Position numbers and translations under genes: made by a program. Of a stretch of 64,000 bases of DNA, positions 51,931 to 61,583 are shown piece after piece. The stretch's first letter is position 1. Each line of letters starts with the position of its first letter. Source of the DNA: QIJE01 sp048541835 (GTDB lineage Bacteria > SZUA-79 > Acidulodesulfobacterales > Acidulodesulfobacteraceae); assembly GCF_048541835.1 (NCBI RefSeq), contig NZ_JBLEOY010000002.1, forward strand, positions 310,001 through 374,000, written 5' to 3'. The notes beneath the pieces were generated by a model, which ran no database searches, was not told the DNA's origin, and saw only the letters and a program-made list of their open reading frames with translations.

Positions 51931-53238
51931 ATGGACAACGACAATACGCTCAAGGATATAATAATTGAGGATGTTTCTCCCGTTAGTAAAAGAATTGATT
52001 TAAAACTTGACGAAGAAAAAACTAAATATATTTTTAATAAAAAACTCGTCGATGCTTCCAAAAAATCTAACATTAAGGGTTTTAGGCCAGGCAAAGCTCC
52101 ATTATCTGTTATTGAAAAACATTACGGTTTAGAGCTTTATGGGGATGCTGTTGTAGAAGTATTAAATACAGAATTCAAAAAAATAGTTTCCGAACATAAC
52201 TTGCATGTCGTAGGAGAGCCTAAACTCGAAAACAAGCAAGGCGGTGATAGCATTGACTTATCCGGGACAGGTGATGCCCTGACGCCTTCGGAAGGCGGTG
52301 AATATTCTATTACCTTCGAAGTCATGCCGACGGTTAAGGACTTAAATTTGGATATAAAGGTTAAAAGAATCAATAAAAGAGATATCACGAGTGATGTTAT
52401 TGACGAAGAGATAAATTTTCTTCTTGAAAGGCTTGCGGAACCGGAGGAACTTAAGGATTTAGAGACCATTAACAAAAACGACAGATATTTCGTTAAAATA
52501 GATTATATCACTATTGACGGAGAAACGGGCAAAGAGGTCGACAGCGCAAAAGATTATTCCATAAGCATTAATTCAAGCATTATCGACAAATCTTTTGAAG
52601 CCTCTTTTGTCGGAAAGAAAAAAGGAGATGGTTTCGAATTCAACGATAAAGAGAGAAGCGTTATAGTCAAGGGGTTCATTAAAGAAATAGATAAAAAGAT
52701 ATTGCCAGAATTAAATACTGAAACAATTAAAAATTTCGGAGATTTTAAAGATGTTGAAGAATTTAAAAAATATGTGGAAAGGAACCTGGATAAATATGAG
52801 GAAAAGAGACACACGGATACCTTAAGGTCTGAGATATCCGAAGAACTTGTCAATCTTAACCAGATGGAACTTCCCGAGAGTGTCGTAGAAGAAAGTGCCG
52901 AGGCAAGATTGGAAGATCTTAAAAGACAGGATAAGTATAAAAATTTAAGTGATAAACAGAGTGGAGACATGATCAACATGTTGAAAATTATGGCCAAAAG
53001 GGATATTCTGCTCTATCTTTTGCTTTCCGAAACGGCGAAGTCGGAGAATATAACCTTATCAGAAACGGATTTTGAGGAATTTTATAAAAAAACGGCATTG
53101 GAATCCAACATGAAAGAAGAAGAAGTTAAGAGTTTTTATGCGGCGCAAGAGGCGCAAGAAAATTTAGGACAGGCATTATTGGATGATAAGATATTTGATT
53201 TTCTGATACAAAATAAGATATCATATATCGAAGAGTAA
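51931..53238 (+). CDS. tig: Trigger factor
   Basis: Trigger factor is the ribosome-bound chaperone. The N-terminal ribosome-binding signature is KGFRPGKAPLSVIEKHYG (about residues 49-66), followed by a PPIase-like region and a helical C-terminal domain. At 435 residues it is of normal length. The PPIase domain is divergent. It begins the usual tig-clpP-clpX order. Confidence 0.94.
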   Translation: MDNDNTLKDIIIEDVSPVSKRIDLKLDEEKTKYIFNKKLVDASKKSNIKGFRPGKAPLSVIEKHYGLELYGDAVVEVLNTEFKKIVSEHNLHVVGEPKLENKQGGDSIDLSGTGDALTPSEGGEYSITFEVMPTVKDLNLDIKVKRINKRDITSDVIDEEINFLLERLAEPEELKDLETINKNDRYFVKIDYITIDGETGKEVDSAKDYSISINSSIIDKSFEASFVGKKKGDGFEFNDKERSVIVKGFIKEIDKKILPELNTETIKNFGDFKDVEEFKKYVERNLDKYEEKRHTDTLRSEISEELVNLNQMELPESVVEESAEARLEDLKRQDKYKNLSDKQSGDMINMLKIMAKRDILLYLLLSETAKSENITLSETDFEEFYKKTALESNMKEEEVKSFYAAQEAQENLGQALLDDKIFDFLIQNKISYIEE

Positions 53239-53268
53239 ATAAAATTAATAAATAGGAGAATATTGGAG

Positions 53269-53868
53269 ATGTCGCTTGTTCCGATTGTCATTGAACAAAC
53301 TCACAGGGGAGAGAGGGCTTACGATATATACTCCCGTCTTTTAAAAGATAGAATTATATTCGTAGGGGATGCTATAGACGATACCTTTGCGAATCTTATA
53401 ATAGCGCAGCTTTTATTTTTGGAATCAGAAGACCCGGGGAAAGACATTAATCTTTATATAAATTCTCCAGGAGGTATTATAACCTCCGGTCTTGCAATTT
53501 ATGATACCATACAATACATAAAACCCGACGTTTCTACGTTGTGCATGGGGCAGGCGGCAAGCATGGGGGCCGTTCTTTTGGCTGCAGGGGCAAAAGGTAA
53601 GAGATTTGCCTTGCCGCATTCTCGGATTATGATACACCAACCTGCCGGAGGATTTCAGGGGCAGGCAACGGATATAGATATCCAGGCGAGAGAAATTTTG
53701 AGAATGAAGGAAGAAATAAACCAAATATTAGCATTTCATACCTCACGACCTATAAATAAGATAGTTGAAGATACCGAGAGGGATTTTTATATGAGCGGGG
53801 CACAGTCTGCCGAGTATGGTATTGTTGATAAAGTGGTAGAAAAAAAAGAAATTAAAGGCTTAAAATAA
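53269..53868 (+). CDS. clpP: ATP-dependent Clp protease proteolytic subunit
   Basis: ClpP is the serine protease chamber. The catalytic Ser is in GQAASMGAVLL, the His in LPHSRIMIHQPAGG, and the family end YGIVDKVVEKK is present. ATG 53269 (MSLVPIVIEQT) is chosen, using AGGAGA upstream; TTG 53263 adds two residues. 199 residues, standard length. It precedes clpX. Confidence 0.97.
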   Translation: MSLVPIVIEQTHRGERAYDIYSRLLKDRIIFVGDAIDDTFANLIIAQLLFLESEDPGKDINLYINSPGGIITSGLAIYDTIQYIKPDVSTLCMGQAASMGAVLLAAGAKGKRFALPHSRIMIHQPAGGFQGQATDIDIQAREILRMKEEINQILAFHTSRPINKIVEDTERDFYMSGAQSAEYGIVDKVVEKKEIKGLK

Positions 53869-53969
53869 TCGTTTTTTAAAAAAATGTAGTATATAATATA
53901 AATATGTATTAACGCTGTTACGGTAGGTATAAAGGCAATTGTTTAATAAATGAATAGAGGTAATTAAAT

Positions 53970-55319
53970 ATGGCGAGAAAAAATAATAATAACGACGATA
54001 ACTCAGGAAAAGAGCTTTATTGTTCTTTTTGCGGAAAATCCCAGGACGAGGTCAGGAAACTTATAGCCGGTCCTTCGGTTTATATCTGTGATGAATGTAT
54101 TAGTCTTTGCAACGATATTATATCTGAGGAAAATAAATTTGTCCCGTCAGAGGTTAAAGCAAAGAATTATCTTCATAAACCGGCAGAAATTAAAGCCTTT
54201 TTGGATCAGTATGTTATAGGGCAGGAAAGAGCAAAAAAGGTTCTTTCCGTCGCTGTTTATAATCACTATAAAAAAGTAGAGCATAATCTGTCATTAAAAA
54301 ATGCCGGATATTCCGAAAATAAACTGTCGAAGGGTGCCGATCACGACGGTGCGGACGATAAGAACGATAATATTGATGTTGAAATGCAAAAGAGCAACAT
54401 TTTAATAATAGGTCCTACCGGAAGCGGAAAGACTCTGCTTGCTCAGACGCTTGCCCGCATGCTTGACTTGCCTTTTGCTATTGCCGATGCTACTACTCTT
54501 ACCGAAGCCGGTTATGTAGGCGAGGATGTCGAAAGTATATTGCTTTCTCTTTTGCAGAATGCCGATTATGATGTGGAAAAAGCCCAAAAGGGCATTATAT
54601 ATATAGACGAAATAGATAAAATAGCAAGGAAATCGGATAACGTATCCATAACGAGGGACGTATCCGGGGAAGGCGTTCAACAGGCTCTCTTAAAGATAAT
54701 AGAGGGGACGGTCGCCAATGTTCCGCCGAAAGGCGGCAGAAAGCATCCTCATCAGGAATTTTTAAGAATAGATACGAACAATATTTTATTCATTTGCGGA
54801 GGGGCTTTTAACTGGCTCGATAAAATTATCGAAAAAAGGATGCATTCTCAGCCCATAGGATTTACTGCTGCCGTTAAATCCAGCAAACCCATTAATTCCT
54901 ATGAAATAATAAAACAGGTTGAAACTCGCGATTTATTAAAATATGGACTTATTCCCGAATTTATCGGAAGGCTTCCGGTTGTAGCTACGTTGGAAGAGTT
55001 AGATGAAAGGGCGCTTATTGAGATTTTGACAAAGCCTAAAAATGCCTTAGTCAAACAATATCAGAAATTACTTGAGCTGGAAGACGTGAGCTTAAGATTT
55101 ACTGATTCGGCTATTAAAGAAATCACTAAAAAAGCCATGGAGCATGGTTCGGGGGCGAGAGGTTTGAGGACTATTTTGGAATCGATAATGCTTGACGTTA
55201 TGTATGAAATACCGACCGATCCGGCTATCAAAGAATGCGTCATAAACGATGACGTCATTATTAACAGCAGTCAACCTATTCTTCTCTATGAAAAAGATGC
55301 CGATGCAAAATCTATTTAA
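53970..55319 (+). CDS. clpX: ATP-dependent Clp protease ATP-binding subunit ClpX
   Basis: ClpX unfolds substrates for ClpP. The N-terminal zinc finger CSFCGKSQDEV with CDEC, Walker A GPTGSGKTLLAQTLA, the GYVGEDVES pore-region segment, IYIDEIDKIA Walker B and the GARGLR sensor 2 are all present. 449 residues. A polar insert of about 20 residues lies before the AAA domain (SKGADHDGADDKND), longer than in E. coli ClpX. Confidence 0.97.
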   Translation: MARKNNNNDDNSGKELYCSFCGKSQDEVRKLIAGPSVYICDECISLCNDIISEENKFVPSEVKAKNYLHKPAEIKAFLDQYVIGQERAKKVLSVAVYNHYKKVEHNLSLKNAGYSENKLSKGADHDGADDKNDNIDVEMQKSNILIIGPTGSGKTLLAQTLARMLDLPFAIADATTLTEAGYVGEDVESILLSLLQNADYDVEKAQKGIIYIDEIDKIARKSDNVSITRDVSGEGVQQALLKIIEGTVANVPPKGGRKHPHQEFLRIDTNNILFICGGAFNWLDKIIEKRMHSQPIGFTAAVKSSKPINSYEIIKQVETRDLLKYGLIPEFIGRLPVVATLEELDERALIEILTKPKNALVKQYQKLLELEDVSLRFTDSAIKEITKKAMEHGSGARGLRTILESIMLDVMYEIPTDPAIKECVINDDVIINSSQPILLYEKDADAKSI

Positions 55320-55355
55320 GTATATAGGAAAAATATTATAAGTTACCTTTTTTTG

Positions 55356-55384
55356 TTGACATATCTGTTAAAAACATATATATA
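55356..55384 (+). promoter_or_regulatory. Promoter of the HU gene
   Basis: A perfect TTGACA (55356-55361), 17 bases, TATATA (55379-55384). The leader to ATG 55474 is about 80 bases. It suggests strong expression, as expected for HU. Confidence 0.7.
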
Positions 55385-55473
55385 TTATATATACTTAAGT
55401 AAAACTCTTGTAAATGCTGAATTTATGCAGAGTTAAACCATTAAAAACCTTAAATAGTAGGGAGGAAGTTGGT

Positions 55474-55755
55474 ATGACGAAGGCAGAATTGGTCGATGCA
55501 ATTGCAAAATCATCTAAACTCACAAAGGCTGACAGCGAAAAGGCTCTTACCTCTGCAATTAACGCGGTCATAGGCGCTTTAAAGAAAGGAGACGCTGTAA
55601 GGCTCGTCGGTTTCGGTACGTTTGAAGTAATAAAGAGAGCTGCAAGGAAAGGCAGGAATCCGCAAACCGGAAAAGAAATTCAGATTAAAGCCTCTAAATC
55701 GCCAAAGTTTAAGCCGGGCAAATCTTTTAAAGAGGAGGTTAACTCCGGGAAATAA
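55474..55755 (+). CDS. hup: DNA-binding protein HU
   Basis: HU bends and compacts DNA. MTKAELVDAIAKSSKLTKADSE is followed by VGFGTFEVIKRAARKGRNPQTGKEI, the arm with the conserved RNPxTG, and a PKFKPGKSFKEEV end. ATG 55474 is chosen because GGAGG lies upstream and it gives 93 residues; the ATG at 55414 adds 20 atypical residues. Whether it is HU alpha/beta-like or IHF cannot be separated; HU is favoured. Confidence 0.93.
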   Translation: MTKAELVDAIAKSSKLTKADSEKALTSAINAVIGALKKGDAVRLVGFGTFEVIKRAARKGRNPQTGKEIQIKASKSPKFKPGKSFKEEVNSGK

Positions 55756-55828
55756 TTAATTTCCGTTAAAGTTTCGGCGAAAATGGTTTATTCAAACCCC
55801 TCCTTATATTTAGGATGTAGGGTTTGTA

Positions 55829-55857
55829 TTGCGTGTGTCCCTCCATTTTTATATTTT
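55829..55857 (+). promoter_or_regulatory. Candidate promoter for the tRNA-Val/Asp/Leu cluster
   Basis: TTGCGT (55829-55834), 17 bases, TATTTT (55852-55857), about 53 bases before tRNA-Val. Spacing is ideal but the -10 box is weak. Confidence 0.35.
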
Positions 55858-55909
55858 TCATGTTATAAGGTCTATTTAAAATTTATAAAAATGGGGGGCA
55901 ACTTTTTTT

Positions 55910-55986
55910 GGGCGGATAGCTCAGCTGGTTAGAGCACCGGTTTTACAAGTCGGGGGTCACAGGTTCGAACCCTGTTCCGCCTACCA
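55910..55986 (+). tRNA. tRNA-Val (UAC)
   Basis: Acceptor GGGCGGA pairs with TCCGCCT (first pair G-U); D-arm AGCTCAGCTGGTTAGAGC, anticodon loop TTTACAA with anticodon TAC, T-arm GGTTCGAACCC, discriminator A and encoded CCA. First of three tRNAs in tandem. Confidence 0.96.
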
Positions 55987-56103
55987 ATTAAAGAAGCGGC
56001 AAATGAATCTTTTTTTGGGCAGAGAGTTATGAATTAGGTCGTTGCATTGATTTTTTATTTTTTATAGGTTATTATATTTAGTCAGCACTATTATTTTTTA
56101 AAC

Positions 56104-56180
56104 GGGACCGTAGTTCAGATGGTTAGAACGCCGGCCTGTCACGCCGGAGGTCGCGGGTTCGACCCCCGTCGGTCCCGCCA
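56104..56180 (+). tRNA. tRNA-Asp (GUC)
   Basis: Acceptor GGGACCG pairs with CGGTCCC; D-arm AGTTCAGATGGTTAGAAC, anticodon loop CTGTCAC with anticodon GTC, T-arm GGTTCGACC, discriminator G and encoded CCA. Confidence 0.97.
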
Positions 56181-56300
56181 AAAAATACTGCATTATTTAT
56201 ACGCCGTATACACTGCTCTCATACATCCAGCTATTAAATATTTTTACTTTTTAACTAATTTTGATATAATTATTAAATTCAAGAGATATTTTTTGTTCTT

Positions 56301-56385
56301 GCGAGAGTGGCGAAACTGGTATACGCACTGGACTTAGAATCCAGCGGGGCAACCCATGGGGGTTCAACTCCCCCCTTTCGCACCA
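56301..56385 (+). tRNA. tRNA-Leu (UAG)
   Basis: An 85-base class II tRNA with acceptor GCGAGAG/CTTTCGC, anticodon loop CTTAGAA (anticodon TAG), a variable arm GCGGGGCAACCCATG and T-arm GGTTCAACTCC. Encoded ACCA end. Confidence 0.95.
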
Positions 56386-56439
56386 TTTAATGAGATTGTT
56401 ATTCGCATATTCTTATTTTTTTAAAATTTTGGAGGTTTT

Positions 56440-57174
56440 ATGTCCGGTCATAGCAAATGGAGTACTATTAAAAGAAAAAAAGGGGCATTAGACGTAAAAA
56501 GGGGCAGGATTTTTACCAATATTATTCGTGAGATTATAACGAGTGCAAGAATGGGGGGTAAAGACTTATCGTCAAATCCGAAATTAAGGCTTGCCGTCGA
56601 AGAAGCTAAAACCAACAATATGCCGAAAGAAAATATTGAAAGGGCAATAAAGAAGGGAGTCGGAGAGTTGGAGGGCGAGACTTACGATGAGATGATATAT
56701 GAAGGATACGGTCCCGCCGGCGTAGCCTTACTCATAGAAACCTTAACGGACAACAAGAATAGAATCGTTTCCGAGCTTAGATATGCATTATCGAGGCACG
56801 GGGGGAGCCTGGGGGAGTCCGGATGCGTTATGTGGATGTTTGATAAGAAAGGTATAATAGGATTCGATGCCGCAGGTAATGAGGAAGATAATATTATGGA
56901 AATTGCCTTAGAAGCAGGTGCGGAGGATATAAAGATTGAAGACGGCGAAATATTAGTTTACAGTGACATCAAAGACTTTGAAGCCGTAAAATCGGTATTT
57001 GAATCTAAAGGGATAAAGGAAAAATTTTCGGAGATTTCATATATACCTCAATCAAACGTTGAACTTAAAGGCAAAGAATCTGAACGGATGATGAAGCTTA
57101 TGGATGCGCTTGAAGAAATAGAGGGTATTCAAAATGTTCATGCGAACTTTGACATGCAGGATACGGTGGCTTAA
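56440..57174 (+). CDS. yebC: YebC/PmpR-family protein
   Basis: This is a widely conserved YebC-family protein, variously described as transcription regulator or translation factor for polyproline stretches. MSGHSKWSTIKRKKGALD opens the protein; NMPKENIERAIKKG and YEGYGPAGVALLIETLTDN are family hallmarks. 244 residues is normal. It precedes ruvC, the common order yebC-ruvC-ruvA-ruvB. The ribosome site is GGAGG. Confidence 0.97.
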   Translation: MSGHSKWSTIKRKKGALDVKRGRIFTNIIREIITSARMGGKDLSSNPKLRLAVEEAKTNNMPKENIERAIKKGVGELEGETYDEMIYEGYGPAGVALLIETLTDNKNRIVSELRYALSRHGGSLGESGCVMWMFDKKGIIGFDAAGNEEDNIMEIALEAGAEDIKIEDGEILVYSDIKDFEAVKSVFESKGIKEKFSEISYIPQSNVELKGKESERMMKLMDALEEIEGIQNVHANFDMQDTVA

Positions 57175-57237
57175 TTAATTTTAAGTGTTCGGCTCGTTGA
57201 TTTAGCGGTAATATGTATAATCTAAAATTATCTTTTT

Positions 57238-57759
57238 ATGAGTTATAGGATATTAGGGATTGATCCGGGTTCGCATTTAACAGGGTGGGCGGTGCTTGAT
57301 TTACCATCTTTCGGAAAGAACATAGATTTGATATCATGCGGAGTTATAGATGTTGGGAAATCAGAATTTCCACATAATTTAAACAAAATTTTTGAAGAAT
57401 TAAAAGTGGTAATAGAGGAATATAATCCGGGTTTTATGTCTATAGAGTCTGTATTTTCCGGCGTTAATCCGGCTTCCTTGATAAAATTGACACAAGCAAG
57501 GGGCGTTATATGCCTTTTGTCTTCCGTCTATGATTTACAGCTGAGGGAATATTCGCCAAGATTTGTCAAGAAAAGCATAACCGGATATGGAAATTCAAGC
57601 AAGAACCAGGTGAAGGATGCCCTTAAATTTTTTTTATCACTTAAAAACAACGAGGTGATATCCTTCTTGGACAATAATATATTGGACAATAATATATCGG
57701 ATGCCATTGCGATTGCCGTTTGTTGCGCCACAGATATGGGTAGTTTTATCAAAAATTAA
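57238..57759 (+). CDS. ruvC: Crossover junction endodeoxyribonuclease RuvC
   Basis: RuvC cuts Holliday junctions. The first catalytic Asp is in GIDPGSHLTGWA, the Glu in SIESVFSG, and the final pair lies in NISDAIAIAVCC. At 173 residues it is of usual length. No clear ribosome site precedes ATG 57238. Confidence 0.95.
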   Translation: MSYRILGIDPGSHLTGWAVLDLPSFGKNIDLISCGVIDVGKSEFPHNLNKIFEELKVVIEEYNPGFMSIESVFSGVNPASLIKLTQARGVICLLSSVYDLQLREYSPRFVKKSITGYGNSSKNQVKDALKFFLSLKNNEVISFLDNNILDNNISDAIAIAVCCATDMGSFIKN

Positions 57760-57778
57760 AAAATACGGCTGAATAATA

Positions 57779-58504
57779 ATGATAGCATATTTACGGGGAA
57801 GAATAATATATAGGGATATCGAAAAATCCTTAATTATATTAGAGGTCAACGGCATAGGGTACGAAGTATACGTTCCAGTAGGGGGTAAGACTCCCGATAT
57901 CGAACGTGAGACAAGCCTCTTTATATATATGTATGTCCGGGAGGATAAGATAACTCTTTACGGTTTTGATACGACTCTTCAAAGAGAGATTTTCGGTTTT
58001 CTTCTAAATGTAAAAGATGTCGGACCAAGGCTTGCTGTTGCCGTTATTTCAAATATAGATGCAAACAACTTCCTGAATATTCTAGCCACTCGGGATGTAT
58101 CGGCACTATCCCGGATTAAAGGTATCGGAACGGCAAAGGCGGAACGCATAATAATGGAGCTTAAAAACAAGGTTCTTAAAAAGGTTGCGCTTTTAAGCGA
58201 CGTAAACGCGCAGGACCTTTATGTAAATAACGGCATAGGCAAAGGCATAAATGATTTTAATCATTCCGAAAATAGAACCTCAAATGAGGATAAAACCGTT
58301 TTAAATGCAGGCATTAAGCAGTCCGCCGATATCGTAACGGAGTCTGCCGGAGCACTTGAAGCCCTCGGTTACTCTAAGTTTGATTCCATTAACCTTGCAG
58401 GCAAGGTATTCGGTATTCTTAAAACCGACGGGAAGGTGCCTGCCGGTACGGAAGATTTGATGCGTGAGTGTTTAAAATATATATATTCCAGAAAAAAATT
58501 ATAA
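57779..58504 (+). CDS. ruvA: Holliday junction DNA helicase subunit RuvA
   Basis: RuvA binds the junction and loads RuvB. IAYLRGRI starts the OB domain; helix-hairpin-helix motifs NVKDVGPRLAVAV and RIKGIGTAKAERIIMELK follow; domain III is at the C-terminus (EALGYSKFD). At 241 residues it is longer than E. coli RuvA (203) because of a poorly conserved polar linker (about residues 150-190). Confidence 0.95.
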   Translation: MIAYLRGRIIYRDIEKSLIILEVNGIGYEVYVPVGGKTPDIERETSLFIYMYVREDKITLYGFDTTLQREIFGFLLNVKDVGPRLAVAVISNIDANNFLNILATRDVSALSRIKGIGTAKAERIIMELKNKVLKKVALLSDVNAQDLYVNNGIGKGINDFNHSENRTSNEDKTVLNAGIKQSADIVTESAGALEALGYSKFDSINLAGKVFGILKTDGKVPAGTEDLMRECLKYIYSRKKL

Positions 58505-58510
58505 TACGAT

Positions 58511-59572
58511 ATGAGTTCCTTTAAAAAAGAATTTAAAGATACCCCCATGCATCAATCAGACGCCTCAGTTTCCCCTGATAAAAACGATGCTTACGACTTT
58601 GATAACCCGGTAAGACCCTTATCCTTTGATGAATACGTGGGGCAGACGAAACTTAAGACGAATTTGCTTATCTTTATAAAGGCTTCTAAAGAAAGGGCAT
58701 TGAATCTCGGGTACCATGACCTTGATCACCTATTATTTTTTGGACCTCCCGGTCTCGGCAAGACCACCCTTGCGAGTATCATAGCAAAAGAACTTGGGGT
58801 CAACATTAAAATAACATCCGGGCCATCCATAGAAAAAGCCGGTGATATTGCGGCTCTTTTGTCTGCGGTATCTAACGGAGATATAATATTTATAGATGAG
58901 ATACACAGGCTGCCTAAGCCTGCGGCGGAGATGCTTTATCCCGCCATGGAAGACTTTAAGCTCGACATTATAATAGGAGAGGGAGCTACCGCAAAATCTA
59001 TAAGAATTAACTTACCACGGTTTACCCTTATAGGGGCTACTACAAGAGCGGGACTTATTCCGTCTCCGCTTCGGGATAGGTTTGGATTTACGTCTAGGCT
59101 TGAATATTATGAAACAGATGAGCTTGCGGATATCGTAATCAGGAGTGCAAGGCTTTACGGTATAGGTATAGAAAATGACGCCGCTTTTGAAATTGCCAGT
59201 CGTTCCAGAGGGACGCCCAGGATTGCAAATAGATTGCTCAGGCGGCTAAGGGATTACATGGTTCATTTAAAGAAGGATAGAATAACCGCTGAGGTCGCAA
59301 AATTCGGAATAGAAAGCCTCGGAATCGATAATATCGGATTAGATGGCAACGATAAGCTCTTCTTGAGGACGATAATAGATAAGTTCGGAGGCGGACCGGT
59401 AGGTATAGATACCATTGCCCAGGCGATAAACGACGAAAAAGGCACTCTCGAGGATGTCGTAGAACCCTATTTGGTTTCATGCGGTTTTATAATGAGGACT
59501 AAAAAAGGCAGAATTGCTACGGAACTTGCCTATAAGCATTTTGGGCTGGCGAAGGGAGACTCCTTGCCCTGA
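58511..59572 (+). CDS. ruvB: Holliday junction DNA helicase subunit RuvB
   Basis: RuvB is the AAA+ motor for branch migration. RPLSFDEYVGQTKLK, Walker A FGPPGLGKTTLA, Walker B FIDEIHRL and sensor TLIGATTRAGL are intact; the C-terminal winged helix includes VEPYLVSCGFIMRTKKGR. 353 residues. It starts six bases after ruvA. Confidence 0.97.
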   Translation: MSSFKKEFKDTPMHQSDASVSPDKNDAYDFDNPVRPLSFDEYVGQTKLKTNLLIFIKASKERALNLGYHDLDHLLFFGPPGLGKTTLASIIAKELGVNIKITSGPSIEKAGDIAALLSAVSNGDIIFIDEIHRLPKPAAEMLYPAMEDFKLDIIIGEGATAKSIRINLPRFTLIGATTRAGLIPSPLRDRFGFTSRLEYYETDELADIVIRSARLYGIGIENDAAFEIASRSRGTPRIANRLLRRLRDYMVHLKKDRITAEVAKFGIESLGIDNIGLDGNDKLFLRTIIDKFGGGPVGIDTIAQAINDEKGTLEDVVEPYLVSCGFIMRTKKGRIATELAYKHFGLAKGDSLP

Positions 59573-59605
59573 TGTTTATGCAGGTATTTACCGTATTATA
59601 TATGT

Positions 59606-60172
59606 ATGATTAAAAATGAAAACATAAAAACGGATAAAACAAAGCTTTTGCTTCACATATGCTGTTCTCCGTGCCTGATGTATCCATATACCGTCGTAAG
59701 CGGGAAATTCGATGTCGTTATGGGGTATTTTTATAATCCCAATATTCATCCATATAGCGAGTATTTAAGGAGGGAGGAGTCGCTAAAAAAATTTACGGAC
59801 GATAAGGGCTTTAAGGTCATTTATGAAAAGAATTACGATATGGAAGAGTTTATCAGAAACGTGGCATTTAGGGAGGAGAATCGTTGTTATTACTGCCTAA
59901 GCAAGCGACTTGAAAAAACGGCAAGTCTTGCCAAATCGTCTAAATTTACTCATTTTTCTACCACCCTTTTATATAGCAAACATCAAAAACATGATTATAT
60001 CAAAGAAGTCGGTCGTAATCTTGAAAAAAAATACGGTATTATTTTTTATTATGAGGATTTTAGGCTTAGATATAAAGAAGGTATCAAATTATCTCTCGAA
60101 TATAACCTTTATAGACAAAATTACTGCGGATGTATTTATAGCGAAAAAGAGAGATTATTCCATCGCGTTTAG
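59606..60172 (+). CDS. queH: Epoxyqueuosine reductase QueH
   Basis: QueH performs the last step of queuosine synthesis, substituting for QueG. The cysteine motifs LLHICCSPC (residues about 17-22), RCYYC and NYCGCIYSE are the Fe-S and adjacent-Cys sites of the family (DUF208). The 188 residues are normal. It follows ruvB by 33 bases. Confidence 0.92.
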   Translation: MIKNENIKTDKTKLLLHICCSPCLMYPYTVVSGKFDVVMGYFYNPNIHPYSEYLRREESLKKFTDDKGFKVIYEKNYDMEEFIRNVAFREENRCYYCLSKRLEKTASLAKSSKFTHFSTTLLYSKHQKHDYIKEVGRNLEKKYGIIFYYEDFRLRYKEGIKLSLEYNLYRQNYCGCIYSEKERLFHRV

Positions 60173-60371
60173 TTCGCACTTTATCGTGCAATATGTGCGA
60201 AAATAAATTCACACCTATAAAAATATTGACCATATAATTTTTATGATAGTAGTAACTTATTAATTTTATTAAGTTTTTATTTGTCTATATTTTTATGAGT
60301 AATGGCATATTTATTGCATTTATACAGTATAGAATAAAAAATACATTTGTAATTGTGAGGACAGGTGATTT

Positions 60372-61373
60372 ATGGAAGATTATGTCGTACTAAAAGAAAA
60401 AGAGGGTGAATCGCAATGCACTGTTGCAAACATATTATATTTTAGGGGAATAGGACTGCATACGGGGAAAGATGCCTCGGTTATCATTAAGCCCGCCAAG
60501 GTTGATTCAGGCATTACCTTTGTCAGGAAGGATCTGAAACCCGCCGTTATGATAAAAGCCAAAGCCGGCAATATATGTTCTACTATGTTGAGAACAAGTA
60601 TAGGTAATCCCGGAGAAACCCCTATGAGTGCCGGTTCCGCTGACTGTATTTCTACGGTGGAGCATCTGATGTCGGCGTTATGGGGTGCCGGCATAGATAA
60701 TGCGTTAATAGAGGTTTACGGAAATGAAATTCCTGCTATGGACGGAAGCTCTATGGTCTTTTACGAAACTTTCAATGAAAGTGGAATCAGGGAGTTAAAC
60801 GCAAACAGGAAATATATAGAAATACTTAAGCCGATAATAGTGGAAAACGGAGAAGGTGACAGAGACGTGGCTATAGCATTATATCCGTCGGAAGATTTTG
60901 AAATATCCTACACTATGGATTTTAAACACCTGCTGGTTCACTCCGGTTTTTTTGATATGAAAATAGATAGATTCAATTTTTATAGCGAAATCTCCAAAGC
61001 AAGAACGTTCGGCTTTTTAAAGGACGTGGAATATCTCAAAAAAAGCGGACTTGCACTTGGTGGAAGTCTGGATAATGCCTTAGTACTCGATGAGACATCC
61101 ATTCTTAACAAGGAAGGGTTGAGGTACAAGGACGAATTCATAAGGCATAAGGTTCTGGATTTAATTGGTGATTTATACCTGTCCGGTTATAGAGTCAAGG
61201 GACGGGTGCTGGCTAAAAAAACGGGGCATGATATGAATTCTAAGCTGGTAAAAAAGATAGCGGAATATTTAACGGTTCGTAAAATTTCTCGAAACGGGTA
61301 CGAAGCCGCCTGCCGTTCCGACGAAAACGAAAGTCCCGAGATAATGAGTAAGAGAGTTACGCAGTTTGCGTGA
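60372..61373 (+). CDS. lpxC: UDP-3-O-acyl-N-acetylglucosamine deacetylase LpxC
   Basis: LpxC commits to lipid A synthesis, so the cell is Gram-negative. Zinc ligands lie in STVEHLMSALWG (His) and HKVLDLIGDL (His/Asp), and the catalytic His in GHDMNSKL. YFRGIGLHTGK near the N-terminus is characteristic. 333 residues with a short C-terminal tail beyond the usual about 305. The 199-base gap upstream (60173-60371) holds only a weak 7-bp hairpin (60173-60179 with 60195-60201) that I can see. Confidence 0.95.
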   Translation: MEDYVVLKEKEGESQCTVANILYFRGIGLHTGKDASVIIKPAKVDSGITFVRKDLKPAVMIKAKAGNICSTMLRTSIGNPGETPMSAGSADCISTVEHLMSALWGAGIDNALIEVYGNEIPAMDGSSMVFYETFNESGIRELNANRKYIEILKPIIVENGEGDRDVAIALYPSEDFEISYTMDFKHLLVHSGFFDMKIDRFNFYSEISKARTFGFLKDVEYLKKSGLALGGSLDNALVLDETSILNKEGLRYKDEFIRHKVLDLIGDLYLSGYRVKGRVLAKKTGHDMNSKLVKKIAEYLTVRKISRNGYEAACRSDENESPEIMSKRVTQFA

Positions 61374-61531
61374 ATATATAGCGCTATCCGTTTTCTAATC
61401 GTTTGACTCAATTCTTTATATCAAATTTAGCCGTATATCTCGGCAAATATCCTTAACATTCTGTAATATTTTTATGTTTTATACGATCTGAGTCGCAGGC
61501 AATTTTTTCATTTATTATCTGATAATTGTGT

Positions 61532-61539
61532 GATATAAT
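61532..61539 (+). promoter_or_regulatory. Extended -10 promoter of the glycine-zipper lipoprotein gene
   Basis: TG followed one base later by a perfect TATAAT (61534-61539) forms an extended -10 element, 45 bases before ATG 61584. No convincing -35 box is present, which is normal for extended -10 promoters. Confidence 0.5.
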
Positions 61540-61583
61540 TCAACAATATCTATGAGTAAAAAAGATAAGGAGGCTTGAAATGT

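Noticed and set aside
56119..56337. 72-residue open frame in the tRNA region
   Set aside because: It runs through tRNA-Asp and into tRNA-Leu, so it is not a protein gene.
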